From positions 310,001 to 374,000 of the forward strand of contig NZ_JARGET010000005.1 of assembly GCF_029210485.1 (NCBI RefSeq): a stretch of 64,000 nucleotides of DNA. Reading direction: 5' to 3'. Numbering within the stretch: position 1 is the stretch's first letter; every line of letters starts with the position of its first letter. The position numbers and the translations under genes were made by a program. This document shows positions 27,007 to 36,524 of this stretch, piece after piece. The DNA is from Hoeflea sp. YIM 152468. Its GTDB lineage: Bacteria; Pseudomonadota; Alphaproteobacteria; Rhizobiales; Rhizobiaceae. The notes under the pieces are model-generated. The model was given only the letters and a program-made list of their open reading frames with translations, did no database searches and was not told where the DNA came from.

Positions 27007-28625
27007 TGGCCATCCTCGGCAGGTTCAAGTCCCAGTTCGACGGCGAGCACCGCCAGGGCCCGGCCGCCATCGCTGCCGTCGGGGAAGGCAAGCCTTGCTT
27101 GTGCAAGAGCGGTTTCAGCCGCAGTCCGGTCCCCGAGCACGGCATAGGACCGCACCAGGCGCAGCCAGCCTTCGAGATTGTCAGGATTGTCCGCCAGCTT
27201 GGCGTCGAGCGAGGCCACCATGGTGCGAACCATCGCAGCCCGGTCTTCGCCTGACATCTGGGCCGCTTCGGCAATGTCCGTGCTGGAGGGCCCGCTCAAT
27301 TCGGGGTGCGGCTTTGCGGCGGGCTCCTGCGCCCTGATCGGGGCGGAGGCAGCGCCGGCGCCGGGCAGGATGAAGGGCGTTCTGGCGGCATCTGACGGCG
27401 TGTTCACGCTCAAGTCCTGGATCGCGGCCGCTGCGGGCGCCATCGGAACGCCACCAAGCGTTGGCCGCGCCACCAGTTCCAGCTCACCAGCGAGAACGCT
27501 CAATGCCTGATGCTCGGGACCGGACGGCGGGAACACTGCAAAAGCGCGATCGAGCGCGACCTGCGCCTTGTCCCGCTGTCCCGTCACCACATGCGAGCGC
27601 ACCAGTCTGAGCCACCCGGAAATGTCGTCGGGATTGTCGGCAAGCTTGGCCTCCAGCCCCTCAACCATCGAGCCGATCATCGCCTCACGCTCTTGCGAGC
27701 TCATGTTTTGTGCTGCCGCAATATCGGCGGCCGTCGGATTGCGCGGTGCGGGGCCCCCCAGACTGGACAAGGGCGCGGCGCGACTATCCTGTTCCAGGGC
27801 TGCAAGCCGGCTTTGGACGGCGGGGACCCAGGGGGCGTCGGCTGGCGCGGTGGCCAGCATGCCTTTGAACGCAACCTGGGCTTCTGTCGTCTTGCCCGAT
27901 TGCTCCAGTCCGATAGCCAGAAAGAATTGCGGCCGGGGGTCGGTCGAATCAAGCTCGCGGGCGGTCTGGAATGCCAGATTGGCTTCCTCGGTCATAACCC
28001 CGCCGGCCGCCGAAAACAGAGCCTCACCAAGACTTGCCAGCCGCGTCGGTGACGGCCCAAGCAGCGAAATCGCCTTTTGAAATGCCGCCGCTGATTCCGC
28101 ATGGCGTCCGGTCCTGAGATAGATCGGTCCCAGCACATCCCAGCCACGGCCATCATCAGGGTTTTCCGCCAGATGCTGCTCGGCGCGGGCAACCAGTGCG
28201 GCAATGTCGGATGTTGGCGGTTCGGCCTGCAGCCGCGCTGAGAGCGGAAGTTGCCCCAGCCCCGGTTGGCCAAGCTCAATATAGGCCGTCACCGCCGCCA
28301 GGGGCATGAAGACCGCCATGCCGATCACCGCCGCCCGCCGAACACCTCGGCTCATGCCCCGCCCGGCGTCAGCCTCAGCCATCTCAACCTTGCGCGCCGC
28401 CACAAGCAGCCGGCGCGAAATCTCGGTGCGCGCAACCTCGGCCTGAACCGGATCGACCAGACCATCGGCCAGGTCGCGGTCAATTTCGCTCAACTGATCG
28501 TTGTAGACCTCGACATCATGCGATTCCGGCACGTCTGGATCGATCAAACGCGCACGCATCACCGGCCCAAGCAGGGCCAGGGTCGCAATGGCAGTCATGA
28601 TTGCGGCAATTACCCAGAACAACAT
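27003..28625 (-). CDS. ccmI: CcmI (CycH) with duplicated C-terminal domain
   Basis: Apocytochrome c chaperone of the heme lyase. It has two membrane helices (about 2-22 and 96-116) around a cytoplasmic loop with the leucine-zipper-like region, then TPR motifs (about 135-275). The C-terminal periplasmic part is unusual: the block at about 298-384 and the block at about 448-534 are clearly related, each with a DIAxAxxMS start, [16 protein letters not shown] and a closing VLAxELxL. A Pro/Ala-rich linker joins them. The chain of 540 residues is much longer than the ~370-420 usual for CycH, which fits an internal duplication. First gene of the ccmIEFH unit. Confidence 0.92.
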   Translation of the reverse strand: MLFWVIAAIMTAIATLALLGPVMRARLIDPDVPESHDVEVYNDQLSEIDRDLADGLVDPVQAEVARTEISRRLLVAARKVEMAEADAGRGMSRGVRRAAVIGMAVFMPLAAVTAYIELGQPGLGQLPLSARLQAEPPTSDIAALVARAEQHLAENPDDGRGWDVLGPIYLRTGRHAESAAAFQKAISLLGPSPTRLASLGEALFSAAGGVMTEEANLAFQTARELDSTDPRPQFFLAIGLEQSGKTTEAQVAFKGMLATAPADAPWVPAVQSRLAALEQDSRAAPLSSLGGPAPRNPTAADIAAAQNMSSQEREAMIGSMVEGLEAKLADNPDDISGWLRLVRSHVVTGQRDKAQVALDRAFAVFPPSGPEHQALSVLAGELELVARPTLGGVPMAPAAAAIQDLSVNTPSDAARTPFILPGAGAASAPIRAQEPAAKPHPELSGPSSTDIAEAAQMSGEDRAAMVRTMVASLDAKLADNPDNLEGWLRLVRSYAVLGDRTAAETALAQARLAFPDGSDGGRALAVLAVELGLEPAEDGQ

Positions 28626-28794
28626 GTGGCTTCAATATCCGAGCATGGTTTGTTTTCCAACAGCAATCAGGTCTGAAAACGAAATTGGGGCGTTTGGTCG
28701 CGTTGCGATCCATGCGGCCTGGGACAGATTTCCCGGCAATCCGATCCATCTGGCCGTACACGTCATGGCACCGGGCAACGGGCGGATCCGCCTG

Positions 28795-29244
28795 TCAGCT
28801 CAGCAGGGTCCAGCTGCCGTCATCATTGCGGCAGGCTGCGCCCTGGCCTGTCACGGCTCGTCCGCCGATGGTGGCGGCATGAGTATATTGGCGGCAGTTC
28901 TGCTGCCCGACCTGATAGGGGGTGCCGGCAGACACTTCGCCAACGGCTCCACTGGTCTGGCTGCGCCAGGCGACCTTCTGGCCGAGCGGCGCCTTTTCCA
29001 GCGCCTGGTATTCGGCTTCCAGCACACGAATTCTATCTGACGCGGTCAGGCTGTTGACCGCGTCCGGAGGCAGGATTCCGCCGTTAAGGGCGTTGAGAAT
29101 GGCGCCGCTGCCGCCGATTTTCAGCGTCGAAACCGGCGCGAATGACAAGGGCTTGGTTTTGCCGATTCCAGTGCAGCCCGTGAGCGCCAGCGAAAGAACC
29201 GTCACAACACAAAGCGTCGCCACCCTCGAAAATGAAACCACCAT
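28795..29244 (-). CDS. Outer-membrane lipoprotein, surface antigen-like
   Basis: A 149-residue lipoprotein. The signal peptide ends in the lipobox LTGC (C about 23). The last ~45 residues (GQQNCRQYTHAATIGGRAVTGQGAACRNDDGSWTLL) match the C-terminal pattern of the rickettsial 17-kDa surface-antigen family, with its conserved cysteine pair. The middle is Ala/Leu-rich and not assigned. The start at 29244 is chosen because the lipoprotein signal begins there, with GAGG about ten bases upstream. It lies between feuQ and ccmI. Its function is unknown; proteins of this kind help maintain the outer membrane. Confidence 0.75.
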   Translation of the reverse strand: MVVSFSRVATLCVVTVLSLALTGCTGIGKTKPLSFAPVSTLKIGGSGAILNALNGGILPPDAVNSLTASDRIRVLEAEYQALEKAPLGQKVAWRSQTSGAVGEVSAGTPYQVGQQNCRQYTHAATIGGRAVTGQGAACRNDDGSWTLLS

Positions 29245-29397
29245 GCTGTTGCCGTCCTCTTTCCTTGTGCGCGGCCACTTCAGCGCCTGCAGCCATTGCA
29301 CACTTTCTGCCGTGACGCTGTGGCGGCATTGTGACGCAATGCTGGACCAAACCGTGAGCATAGTGGATTTTGACACCAGCACCGGCAACACTTCGGT

Positions 29398-30780
29398 TCA
29401 AGCCTGCGTGATCAGCGCCGGCACCGTCAGTTGCGCAGACAATCCGCCGCTTCGGGCTTGCGCCAGGGCAAAAGTGCCCTCGTATTCGGAGGCGATCTCT
29501 CCAACAATCGAGAGCCCCAGGCCGGTTCCCGGCTTGGACTCATCCAGCCTGCGCCCGCGCTTGATGGCTTCGCGCATGCCATCCTCGTCGAGACCCGGGC
29601 CGTCGTCCTCGATAGCGATGCGGTACATCGGCTTGGGTGCGTCGCAAGCCGGCGCCATGCGCACCCTGACCACCACCTCGCGGCGGGCAAATTTTGCAGC
29701 ATTTTCCACCAGATTGCCGAGCGCCTCTTCCAGGTCCTGAGTTTCCATGGCCAGGAGGGCATTGCGCGGCTCGATGTCACTGGAAAAGCTCAGTTCCGGA
29801 TTCAGCTTGGCCATCACCCGCAGCAGCCGCTCGATCACCGGAGCAGCTTCGGTCCGGGCCAGTACGCTGCCCCGCTGGGCGGCGATGCGCGCCCGGTCGA
29901 GATAGGTCTGAACCTGGGCCTGCATGGTTTCAGCCTGAGTGCGGACCAGACTGGCGTGCGACGGCGTCATGTCGCGGGATTCATTGATCAGCACGGCAAT
30001 CGGGGTCTTGAGCGAATGCGCCAGATTCCCGACCTGCATGCGGGCGCGCTCGATGACACGCTGATTGGCTTCGATGAGGGCATTGATTTCGGCAGCCAGC
30101 GGCGCGATCTCACGCGGAAAAGTGCCGTCAAGCCGATGCGCCTCGCCGGCGCGAATCCGGCCCAGCGCCTGCCGCGCCTGGTCGAGTGGCCGCAACCCGT
30201 AGAGAATGGCGACGGCATTGACCAGAAGGCTGCCCAGCCCGAACAACGTCAGCACCAGGTAGAGATTGGTCGAAAACGCAGCGATTTCGGCTTCCAGAAC
30301 CTGACGATTTCCGGCCACGCGAAACCGGGCGGCGTGCCCCTGATTGTCGAGTTCCACTTCGGTTTCGACAACTTCGAGTGGATTTCCCGCATCATCCTCG
30401 GCCCGGTAGTGACGCTGATAGCGCTCGTTGAAAGGCAGGCTTTCCATCGCCGGTGAACCAATCGCCGCCGCACCTATGGAAATCGACGCCAGTCTGGGCC
30501 CGCCCAACGCGCCCAGAGGCTCCACCAGCCAGATCCAGCCGCTGCCGGGTTGGTCAAACACCAGATCGCCCAGTTGCGGATTGCCCGCGAGATGGCCGTC
30601 CGCATCCACTGTCACCGCATTGATGACGCTGTTGAGATGGGCACGCAGCAGATCGGCAAAGGCGCGCTCGCTGCCCGCCCGGTAAAGCTGCGAAATCACA
30701 ATGGCAATGGCGACGAGCGCGATCACCGCCCAGACCGAGGCAAACAGCAGAACCCGCGCGGTAAGGGATCCGCGCTTCAT
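29398..30780 (-). CDS. feuQ: FeuQ-like sensor histidine kinase
   Basis: Inner-membrane sensor kinase of 460 residues. Helices lie at about 10-31 and 172-194 around a ~140-residue periplasmic sensor. HAMP follows, then the DHp helix VGNLAHSLKTPIAVL with phospho-acceptor H255, a PhoQ-like H-box, and the HATPase domain (NLVENAAKF, DDGPGLD, GTGLGLSIV). It overlaps the regulator stop by four bases. FeuPQ is known next to cycHJKL in Rhizobium, where it affects iron uptake, and in Sinorhizobium FeuPQ drives cyclic glucan export genes. The gene name rests on this neighbourhood and the motif pattern. Confidence 0.8.
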   Translation of the reverse strand: MKRGSLTARVLLFASVWAVIALVAIAIVISQLYRAGSERAFADLLRAHLNSVINAVTVDADGHLAGNPQLGDLVFDQPGSGWIWLVEPLGALGGPRLASISIGAAAIGSPAMESLPFNERYQRHYRAEDDAGNPLEVVETEVELDNQGHAARFRVAGNRQVLEAEIAAFSTNLYLVLTLFGLGSLLVNAVAILYGLRPLDQARQALGRIRAGEAHRLDGTFPREIAPLAAEINALIEANQRVIERARMQVGNLAHSLKTPIAVLINESRDMTPSHASLVRTQAETMQAQVQTYLDRARIAAQRGSVLARTEAAPVIERLLRVMAKLNPELSFSSDIEPRNALLAMETQDLEEALGNLVENAAKFARREVVVRVRMAPACDAPKPMYRIAIEDDGPGLDEDGMREAIKRGRRLDESKPGTGLGLSIVGEIASEYEGTFALAQARSGGLSAQLTVPALITQA

Positions 30781-31463
30781 CCGGGATCGCCTGATTTGTC
30801 GTCCTCGGGCGGCGTCATGCGATAGCCAAGTCCACGCACGGTCTCAATCAACTCGACGCCGATCTTTTTGCGCAAGCGGCCGACAAAGACCTCGATTGTA
30901 TTGGAATCCCGGTCGAAATCCTGATCATACATATGCTCGACCAGCTCGGTGCGCGACACCACCTTTCCCATGTGATGCATCAGATAGGACAACAGCCGAT
31001 ATTCATGGCTGGTCAGCTTCAGGGTGCTGCCGTCAACGCTGGCCTTTGACGCTTTGGTGTCAAGCCGAACCGGGCCGCAGACCATCTCGGACGACGCGTG
31101 TCCGGACGCGCGGCGGATCAGCGCTCGAATGCGCGCCATGACTTCCTCCACATGAAACGGCTTGGTGACATAGTCATCGGCACCGGCGTCAATGCCCGCC
31201 ACCTTGTCGCTCCAGCGATCCCGCGCCGTCAGGATCAGCACCGGCATGAGCCGCTGGTTGGCCCGCCATTTCTCCAGCACCGTGACACCGTCCATTTCCG
31301 GCAAGCCGATGTCGAGGATCACCGCGTCATAGGGCTCCGTGTCGCCGAGAAAATGGCCTTCCTCGCCATCATAAGCGCGGTCGGTCACATAGCCCTGCTC
31401 ACCAAGCGCGTCGGCCAGTTGGCGATTGAGATCCTTGTCATCCTCAACAATCAATATCCGCAC
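30777..31463 (-). CDS. feuP: FeuP-like OmpR-family response regulator
   Basis: A 228-residue response regulator. The receiver has EDDKD at 7-11, phospho-acceptor D51 in AVILDIGLPEMDG and the lysine of YVTKPFH. The winged-helix domain has LTSHEYRLLSYLMHHMG and NTIEVFVGRLRKKIG, a PhoP-like subgroup pattern. It overlaps its kinase gene by four bases and follows a small periplasmic protein gene. FeuP is the Rhizobium regulator adjacent to cycHJKL; identity rests on context. Confidence 0.82.
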   Translation of the reverse strand: MRILIVEDDKDLNRQLADALGEQGYVTDRAYDGEEGHFLGDTEPYDAVILDIGLPEMDGVTVLEKWRANQRLMPVLILTARDRWSDKVAGIDAGADDYVTKPFHVEEVMARIRALIRRASGHASSEMVCGPVRLDTKASKASVDGSTLKLTSHEYRLLSYLMHHMGKVVSRTELVEHMYDQDFDRDSNTIEVFVGRLRKKIGVELIETVRGLGYRMTPPEDDKSGDPG

Positions 31464-31587
31464 GTGACTTGCTCCCCAGTGTTAGGCTCTATGTCTTCCG
31501 GCTGCCGGCTTTCAGCATCGACTCGGGCGTGGCCGCCAGTTTTCGATCACAAGGCGGGTGGCCCCGCAACTTTGAAATCGCGCAGAT

Positions 31588-31875
31588 TCATTGAGGAACG
31601 GACACGCTGACCTTCTTCGGCCGCTCATTGCCTTTGCCCGGCACCAGCACGGTGATGACGCAGACCACCTGACCGCCTTTGGTTTGCGCGGCGGCCGACA
31701 ACAGCTGTCCACCGGTCTGGCTTACCACCTGGTTGGCAGCGCCCGAGCAGTCGGCTGTAACACGGTCGATGGCGGTGCCATCGGGTGCGCGCAAGTCCGG
31801 CCCTGCGGATGCGACCGGCGGAGCCATCGCGACCTGCACTGCCAGAAGCCCAATACTGAGAATATTCACGGTCAT
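31588..31875 (-). CDS. feuN: Small periplasmic protein, probable FeuN
   Basis: A 95-residue protein with a signal peptide (about 1-24, ending ASAGPDL) and a mature part of about 70 residues with two cysteines (DCSGAA, VVCVITVLV). In Sinorhizobium a small periplasmic protein, FeuN, is encoded directly upstream of feuPQ and restrains FeuQ. This gene has the same place, size and export signal. I did not compare sequences, so the name is by context. The start at 31875 is chosen because the signal peptide begins there. Confidence 0.55.
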   Translation of the reverse strand: MTVNILSIGLLAVQVAMAPPVASAGPDLRAPDGTAIDRVTADCSGAANQVVSQTGGQLLSAAAQTKGGQVVCVITVLVPGKGNERPKKVSVSVPQ

Positions 31876-31977
31876 GATCTGCCCTGAAGCGGTTGGTATC
31901 TTATCTTGGACCCAGTGATACAAGATCCTGCCTGAACCGCAAATGAATGACTGCCGGGGCAAGGCCGGTCAAGTGTG

Positions 31978-32184
31978 TCAGCCGATCCGGTGCTTTGCAG
32001 CGAGACGCCCGATGATGGCGACAAGTCCGCCCAGCGTGGCGCCGAGCGCGCTCAAAAGATCGATCAGCGCTTCGCGGTCGGCATCGCCGAGATCGATCCC
32101 GGCGAGACCAAGCGCGCTGGCGGCCAGCGTGACAATGGCGCCCCACAGGGTTCGGGACCGCCACCAGGGTTTGATATCGGTCAT
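31978..32184 (-). CDS. Small membrane protein, holin-like
   Basis: A 68-residue protein with two predicted membrane helices (about 11-28 and 42-60) and a charged Arg/Lys/His-rich C-terminus (GRLAAKHRIG). The start WWRSRTLWGAIV resembles small membrane proteins found with phage lysis genes, so a holin is plausible. It is 30 bp downstream of g15 on the same strand and has a strong RBS (AAGGAG seven bases before 32184). In Rhodobacter capsulatus the GTA lysis genes lie elsewhere, so a holin at the end of the main cluster would be different. No lysozyme-type endolysin is adjacent. Confidence 0.55.
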   Translation of the reverse strand: MTDIKPWWRSRTLWGAIVTLAASALGLAGIDLGDADREALIDLLSALGATLGGLVAIIGRLAAKHRIG

Positions 32185-32214
32185 GGCTACACTCCTTTTC
32201 AAGGTGGTTGCAGT

Positions 32215-35200
32215 TCAAATCTGACAGGTTTGAGTCCGTGCCGTTCCCCAGGGCAGATGTTTCCCCGCCTGAGCCACGCGGAAGCTCAGTGCGCTCTGGC
32301 TGCCGCCGAAATCGGCGATTTCGTCAGCGGCCGGATAGAGCCAGCCGGGCGTTGTGGTTTCAGCGGTCCGCATCACGGTGCCGGCCTTGAGTATGTCGAT
32401 CCGGTAGCGCTCGAAGCCCTCGTCATTGCCGATCTCCGCCGGCGCCCAGCTGTCGGCCGCGAGCCGGCCGCGCCGTATCCATGACAGGGCAACGCCGTCG
32501 AGCTGCCGTCTGGCGCGCAAATGCACCGGCGACAGCGGCATCAGGGCTCGCTCGCCACCGGCAAAGGTGACCGGCGCCGCCCCGCCACTGACGCCACTGG
32601 CGGCTTCCGCGATCCAGTTGAATTCGCGCCCTGCGTCATCAAGCGAAAGCCCCAGCGGCTTGATCGCCCCGTCAAGAACCAGCAAGCGTGCGCCCTGGGA
32701 GGCGCCGGCGCGCATCGCGTCATCGGTTCCGGCCTGGCCGCGCAGCAGGTTTTGCAGCCGCCACCGGCCAGCCGAAATTTCCTCGGCGGTCTCGAACTGA
32801 ACGATTTCCCAGGCGTCGGCATCGGAGCTGATCGCCACTGCATTTGCGCCATTGAGCACCGACAGCCGGCTGGCTGTGGACAACCCGCCGGACGCCAGGT
32901 CCACGACAATCGAAGCGCCTGGGTCAAACCGGCCTTCGCTATCACCGGGTGGCAAGGCCGCGGCGAGGCTGCCGATTTTCGCCGGTGCCTCCAGCGTGGC
33001 GCGGGCGGCATAGCCCTCCGCTTCCACCGAACTCGACAGCACGACCGGACGCCAGGGGACGCCGAGCGCCCCGGCTCTGGCCCACCCGGTCTCGGTGGAA
33101 CCAGACAGGACCGGCAGATCGGCAAAGACAACCTCCGGCGCAAAATGGGCATTGGCATCATTCGCAGATCGCGGCGTCAGCGTCTCGTCGATGGCACCCG
33201 CCGCCGCACCCGCATGCGCGACAGCCTCGATGCGGCGGACGTCGCCATCTTCGGTGCGGGCGATGCGGTAGAGGTTTGTTGGCGCCTCTTCCAGGGCGAA
33301 GCGGACCGTGTCGCCCGGTTGAAGCCGGACTGCCTGCGGCGGCAGGGCGAACCGAACCTGTCGCCGCTGCAGCCGATGATCATGCAGCCAGCGGTCCGCA
33401 GTCACACGGGCCAGTCCCGGCTCGAGCGCCAGGCCCAGCGGCAGGTCGCGCTGGCGTTGCGGCTCGCCTTCGAGACGACGTGAGCGCGCCGACGCCGCGG
33501 CGTAGTCGTTCAACGGATCGGCAAAAAGGATCATGGCCTCATTGGCAAAGCCGCTGGCCTCGCCGCGGATCTCCTCAAACAACGGCCCGGCATCGGGGTC
33601 AGCCACCAGATCAAGTGTCCGTGGTGCCGCGCCAAGCTGCAAGCGGGAAACGAAATCGAGACCATTGGCACTTTCGCGCACATCAATGGCAAAAGCCTCG
33701 GTCAGGGGCTGCAGCACCGCACGCGGCGACGCCGGGCTGGCGATCACGTGCCCGCTCACCATGCCGTCGACCCGGTCGACGTTGAAACTGGTCATGCCCG
33801 CTTCCGTCAGAACGGCGGCGATCAGGTCCTTGAGCGCCACCGTGCCCAGACGGCCGTTGAGCCAGTGACCGGTGCGCCAGTTGGGGCCATCGGACCAGAT
33901 CTGCGACGACAGTGGAAACGCCGGAAAAGGCCGGGCATCCCAGGTCCAGATATGGATATGGTCGCCGGCCACCATGCCATCGGCATTTGCCGGGCCGGCC
34001 CAATACTCGAGATGAGCCTGCAAAAAGGCGCGCTGACAGAGATCGTCACGACCACCGCTCGAATACCAGGGGAGTGCTGCTTCCGACGATTTCGGATCGG
34101 GAAACAGATTGGGCTGGTTGGCCCCCTTGTCCACCGCAGGGCAGCCGAGTTCGGTCAGCCAGAACGGTTTCGAACCTGGCACCCAGGGGCTCGGGCTTGC
34201 AGCCTCGAGGCCGCCGGTCCGGTCGAAATGCTGGTTCTGCCACCAGCCGCGCAGATCCTTGATCCGGTAGAGCCAGTCCTTGCCCGCAAGCCCGTCGCTG
34301 ATCGGGAGCCGCTGACGGGCGTCGCGGCCCGGCTTGTCGGCATAATACCAGTCATAGCCCTCGCCGCCGGTGATGGCCGCACGCATCGCCTCCGGATCAT
34401 TGGCAAATCTGGCGCCGTCGGGATTGCCCGCCGTCAGGTCGCCATCGCGCCAGTCGCTGAGCGGCATGTAATTGTCGATGCCGACGACCCCGATGGCCGG
34501 ATCCGCCCACAGCGGATCGAGATTGAAAAAGACGTCTCCTGATCCGTCATCAGGGCGATAGCCTGCATATTCGCTCCAGTCGGCGGCATAGGTCACCGTC
34601 GTTTGCCCGCCAAGCAGCGCTTTCGTCTCCGCCGCCAGCTGGATCAGCTGTTCGACGAAGGGAAACGCGCCGGTGTCATCGCGCAACCGCGTCAGCCCCT
34701 TCATTTCCGAGCCGATGATAAATCCGTCAACGCCGCCAGCCGCGATAGCCAGGCCCGCATGATGCAGAACCAGCCGCCTGTAGCCCTCATCGCCACCGGT
34801 CCAGGTGACACTGTCGCCGGAGACAACCAGATCCGACACCAGCGTTTCGCCACACAGGCTGTCGATCTCGGTACGCATCATCGCGGTGCCGTCCGGCGAT
34901 CCGGGCAAGCCGGGTGCTGGCAACGCCGTGATGCGGCCGCGCCAGGGATAAACCGGCTGGCTTTGAGCGCCACCCGGATCAGGCAGGCCATTGCCCGCGG
35001 GCACATCCATCAGCACGAAGGGGTAGAGCACCACTTTCAGCCCGCGCGCCTTGAGATCGCGGATCGCCTCGATGACAGCGGTATCGTCGGGGGTGCCGCC
35101 ATAGGCCGGGCCGCCGTCGGCCTTGCGGCTGACCAGATGCGCCGTGCCGCGGTCGAGCGAGCCAACCTTCCAGGGCCGGGTCTCGTCGGTTCTGGCGACA

Positions 35201-36066
35201 ACCTCGACACCGGGGCGAAAGCGGCAATGGCCGGCACGCAGATCATCACCGAACCAGGAGGAGACCAGTGCCATCGATTTGAGATTGGGACACAGGGCCT
35301 GCAATTCGTTGATGGATTGGCTCCAGTCGGTCGAGGCCTGACGCATGTTGCGGTTGAGCACCCGTGCCGACCCCAGGCCCAGGGTCTCGCGCACCGGTGT
35401 GGTGGCATAGCCATGTTCGGTCGAGCCGGGAATGATCGCCACCGCCTCGATCGCCGGTTCCAGCGGGCCCACGGGCCGGACCACCTCGAAATGCAGGGCG
35501 GGGATGCGGTTGCCGAAATCATCCAGCGGCAGCCGCTCGAACACCACATAGGCAAGGCCGCGCCAGGCCGGCACGCGGCCTGCCCCCTGTTTGGCCTCGA
35601 TCAGCGGATCGGGCAATTGCGTCGCGGTTCCGTGATAGATCCGCATCTCGAATGTCTCGAGATCGAGTTCGCGCCCGTCGGCCCAAACCCGTCTGACAAA
35701 GGCAATCGGGCCTTCGCACAGGCCGAGCGCAAAATTGGCATGGTACTGATAGCTCTCGACCTTGGGCCCCCTGCCCTTGCCGCCCTGACGTTGCTGCGTC
35801 ACGGTCTCCTCAAAGCGCGTCGCCCAGATCAGCGTTCCGGCGATCCGCATCGCACCATGGACCCTGAGAACCGGCGAGCCTTCGTCTGCCGAGGGTATGC
35901 GCGCACCGCTCAGACCCCGGCCACGCACGGTGCGTGTGGCGTTGATCAGGCTCATGTCAAGCATGCCGCCGACGGTGGCGCCGAGCGCCGACCCGAGCGC
36001 GGTGCCGACCGGGCCGAAGACGCCGCCGAGGGCTGCACCCGCCACCTGCAGAAGAAGTGTCGCCAT
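32215..36066 (-). CDS. GTA g15: tail tip/host-specificity megaprotein
   Basis: A 1283-residue homologue of GTA gp15, which forms the tail tip (megatron) that contacts the host. The N-terminal ~60 residues are Gly/Ala-rich and hydrophobic (GAALGGVFGPVGTALGSALGATVGG). A TIM-barrel/glycoside-hydrolase-like domain lies roughly at 430-750 (for example LYPFVLMDVPAGNG to the GRDDLCQRAFLQAHLEYWAG region). Beta-rich phage-tail and carbohydrate-binding modules follow. The length matches other alphaproteobacterial GTA g15 proteins. It follows g14 with 23 bp between them. The exact host ligand is unknown. Confidence 0.9.
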   Translation of the reverse strand: MATLLLQVAGAALGGVFGPVGTALGSALGATVGGMLDMSLINATRTVRGRGLSGARIPSADEGSPVLRVHGAMRIAGTLIWATRFEETVTQQRQGGKGRGPKVESYQYHANFALGLCEGPIAFVRRVWADGRELDLETFEMRIYHGTATQLPDPLIEAKQGAGRVPAWRGLAYVVFERLPLDDFGNRIPALHFEVVRPVGPLEPAIEAVAIIPGSTEHGYATTPVRETLGLGSARVLNRNMRQASTDWSQSINELQALCPNLKSMALVSSWFGDDLRAGHCRFRPGVEVVARTDETRPWKVGSLDRGTAHLVSRKADGGPAYGGTPDDTAVIEAIRDLKARGLKVVLYPFVLMDVPAGNGLPDPGGAQSQPVYPWRGRITALPAPGLPGSPDGTAMMRTEIDSLCGETLVSDLVVSGDSVTWTGGDEGYRRLVLHHAGLAIAAGGVDGFIIGSEMKGLTRLRDDTGAFPFVEQLIQLAAETKALLGGQTTVTYAADWSEYAGYRPDDGSGDVFFNLDPLWADPAIGVVGIDNYMPLSDWRDGDLTAGNPDGARFANDPEAMRAAITGGEGYDWYYADKPGRDARQRLPISDGLAGKDWLYRIKDLRGWWQNQHFDRTGGLEAASPSPWVPGSKPFWLTELGCPAVDKGANQPNLFPDPKSSEAALPWYSSGGRDDLCQRAFLQAHLEYWAGPANADGMVAGDHIHIWTWDARPFPAFPLSSQIWSDGPNWRTGHWLNGRLGTVALKDLIAAVLTEAGMTSFNVDRVDGMVSGHVIASPASPRAVLQPLTEAFAIDVRESANGLDFVSRLQLGAAPRTLDLVADPDAGPLFEEIRGEASGFANEAMILFADPLNDYAAASARSRRLEGEPQRQRDLPLGLALEPGLARVTADRWLHDHRLQRRQVRFALPPQAVRLQPGDTVRFALEEAPTNLYRIARTEDGDVRRIEAVAHAGAAAGAIDETLTPRSANDANAHFAPEVVFADLPVLSGSTETGWARAGALGVPWRPVVLSSSVEAEGYAARATLEAPAKIGSLAAALPPGDSEGRFDPGASIVVDLASGGLSTASRLSVLNGANAVAISSDADAWEIVQFETAEEISAGRWRLQNLLRGQAGTDDAMRAGASQGARLLVLDGAIKPLGLSLDDAGREFNWIAEAASGVSGGAAPVTFAGGERALMPLSPVHLRARRQLDGVALSWIRRGRLAADSWAPAEIGNDEGFERYRIDILKAGTVMRTAETTTPGWLYPAADEIADFGGSQSALSFRVAQAGKHLPWGTARTQTCQI

Positions 36067-36089
36067 GATGATGTCTCTCGTTTTGTCCG

Positions 36090-36524
36090 TCAGGGGAACC
36101 GGTGCACCGCCGCGATCCGCCGCCGCCAGGAAGTGACCAGCACGCTTTCGATCACTCCGGCCGGTTCATAGGCATGAATGAAATGGTCGGGGCCGGAGAG
36201 AATGCCGGCGTGCTTGGCCATCATCCCGTCGCGCCAGCGAAACAGGATGATGTCGCCTGCCCGCGCGTCCTGGATCGGAATGGAATTGCCGCAATGCCGC
36301 CGCGCCGCCAGGATCAGCCGGTCGGTTCCAGATCGCTCGGCCCAGTCGGGCGCATAGGGGCCCGGCTCTTCAGCCTGCCGACCGGTGACCTCCCTGTAGA
36401 CACCGCGCACCAGGCCGAGGCAATCGCAGCCGGCACCCTTCTGCCCGCCCTGATGACGATAGGGTGTCCCGATCCAGGCGCGCGCCGCGTCGACAATGGC
36501 CTGCCCCGCGTCCGCGCCGCTCAT
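36090..36524 (-). CDS. GTA g14: NlpC/P60 cell-wall peptidase
   Basis: A 144-residue NlpC/P60 cysteine peptidase. Catalytic residues appear as C35 in GCDCLGLVRG and H105 in MAKHAGIL, with a third polar residue in HFIHAYE. In RcGTA gp14 is the tail-tip peptidase that cuts peptidoglycan during DNA entry. The start overlaps the g13 stop by four bases (ATGA). Confidence 0.92.
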   Translation of the reverse strand: MSGADAGQAIVDAARAWIGTPYRHQGGQKGAGCDCLGLVRGVYREVTGRQAEEPGPYAPDWAERSGTDRLILAARRHCGNSIPIQDARAGDIILFRWRDGMMAKHAGILSGPDHFIHAYEPAGVIESVLVTSWRRRIAAVHRFP

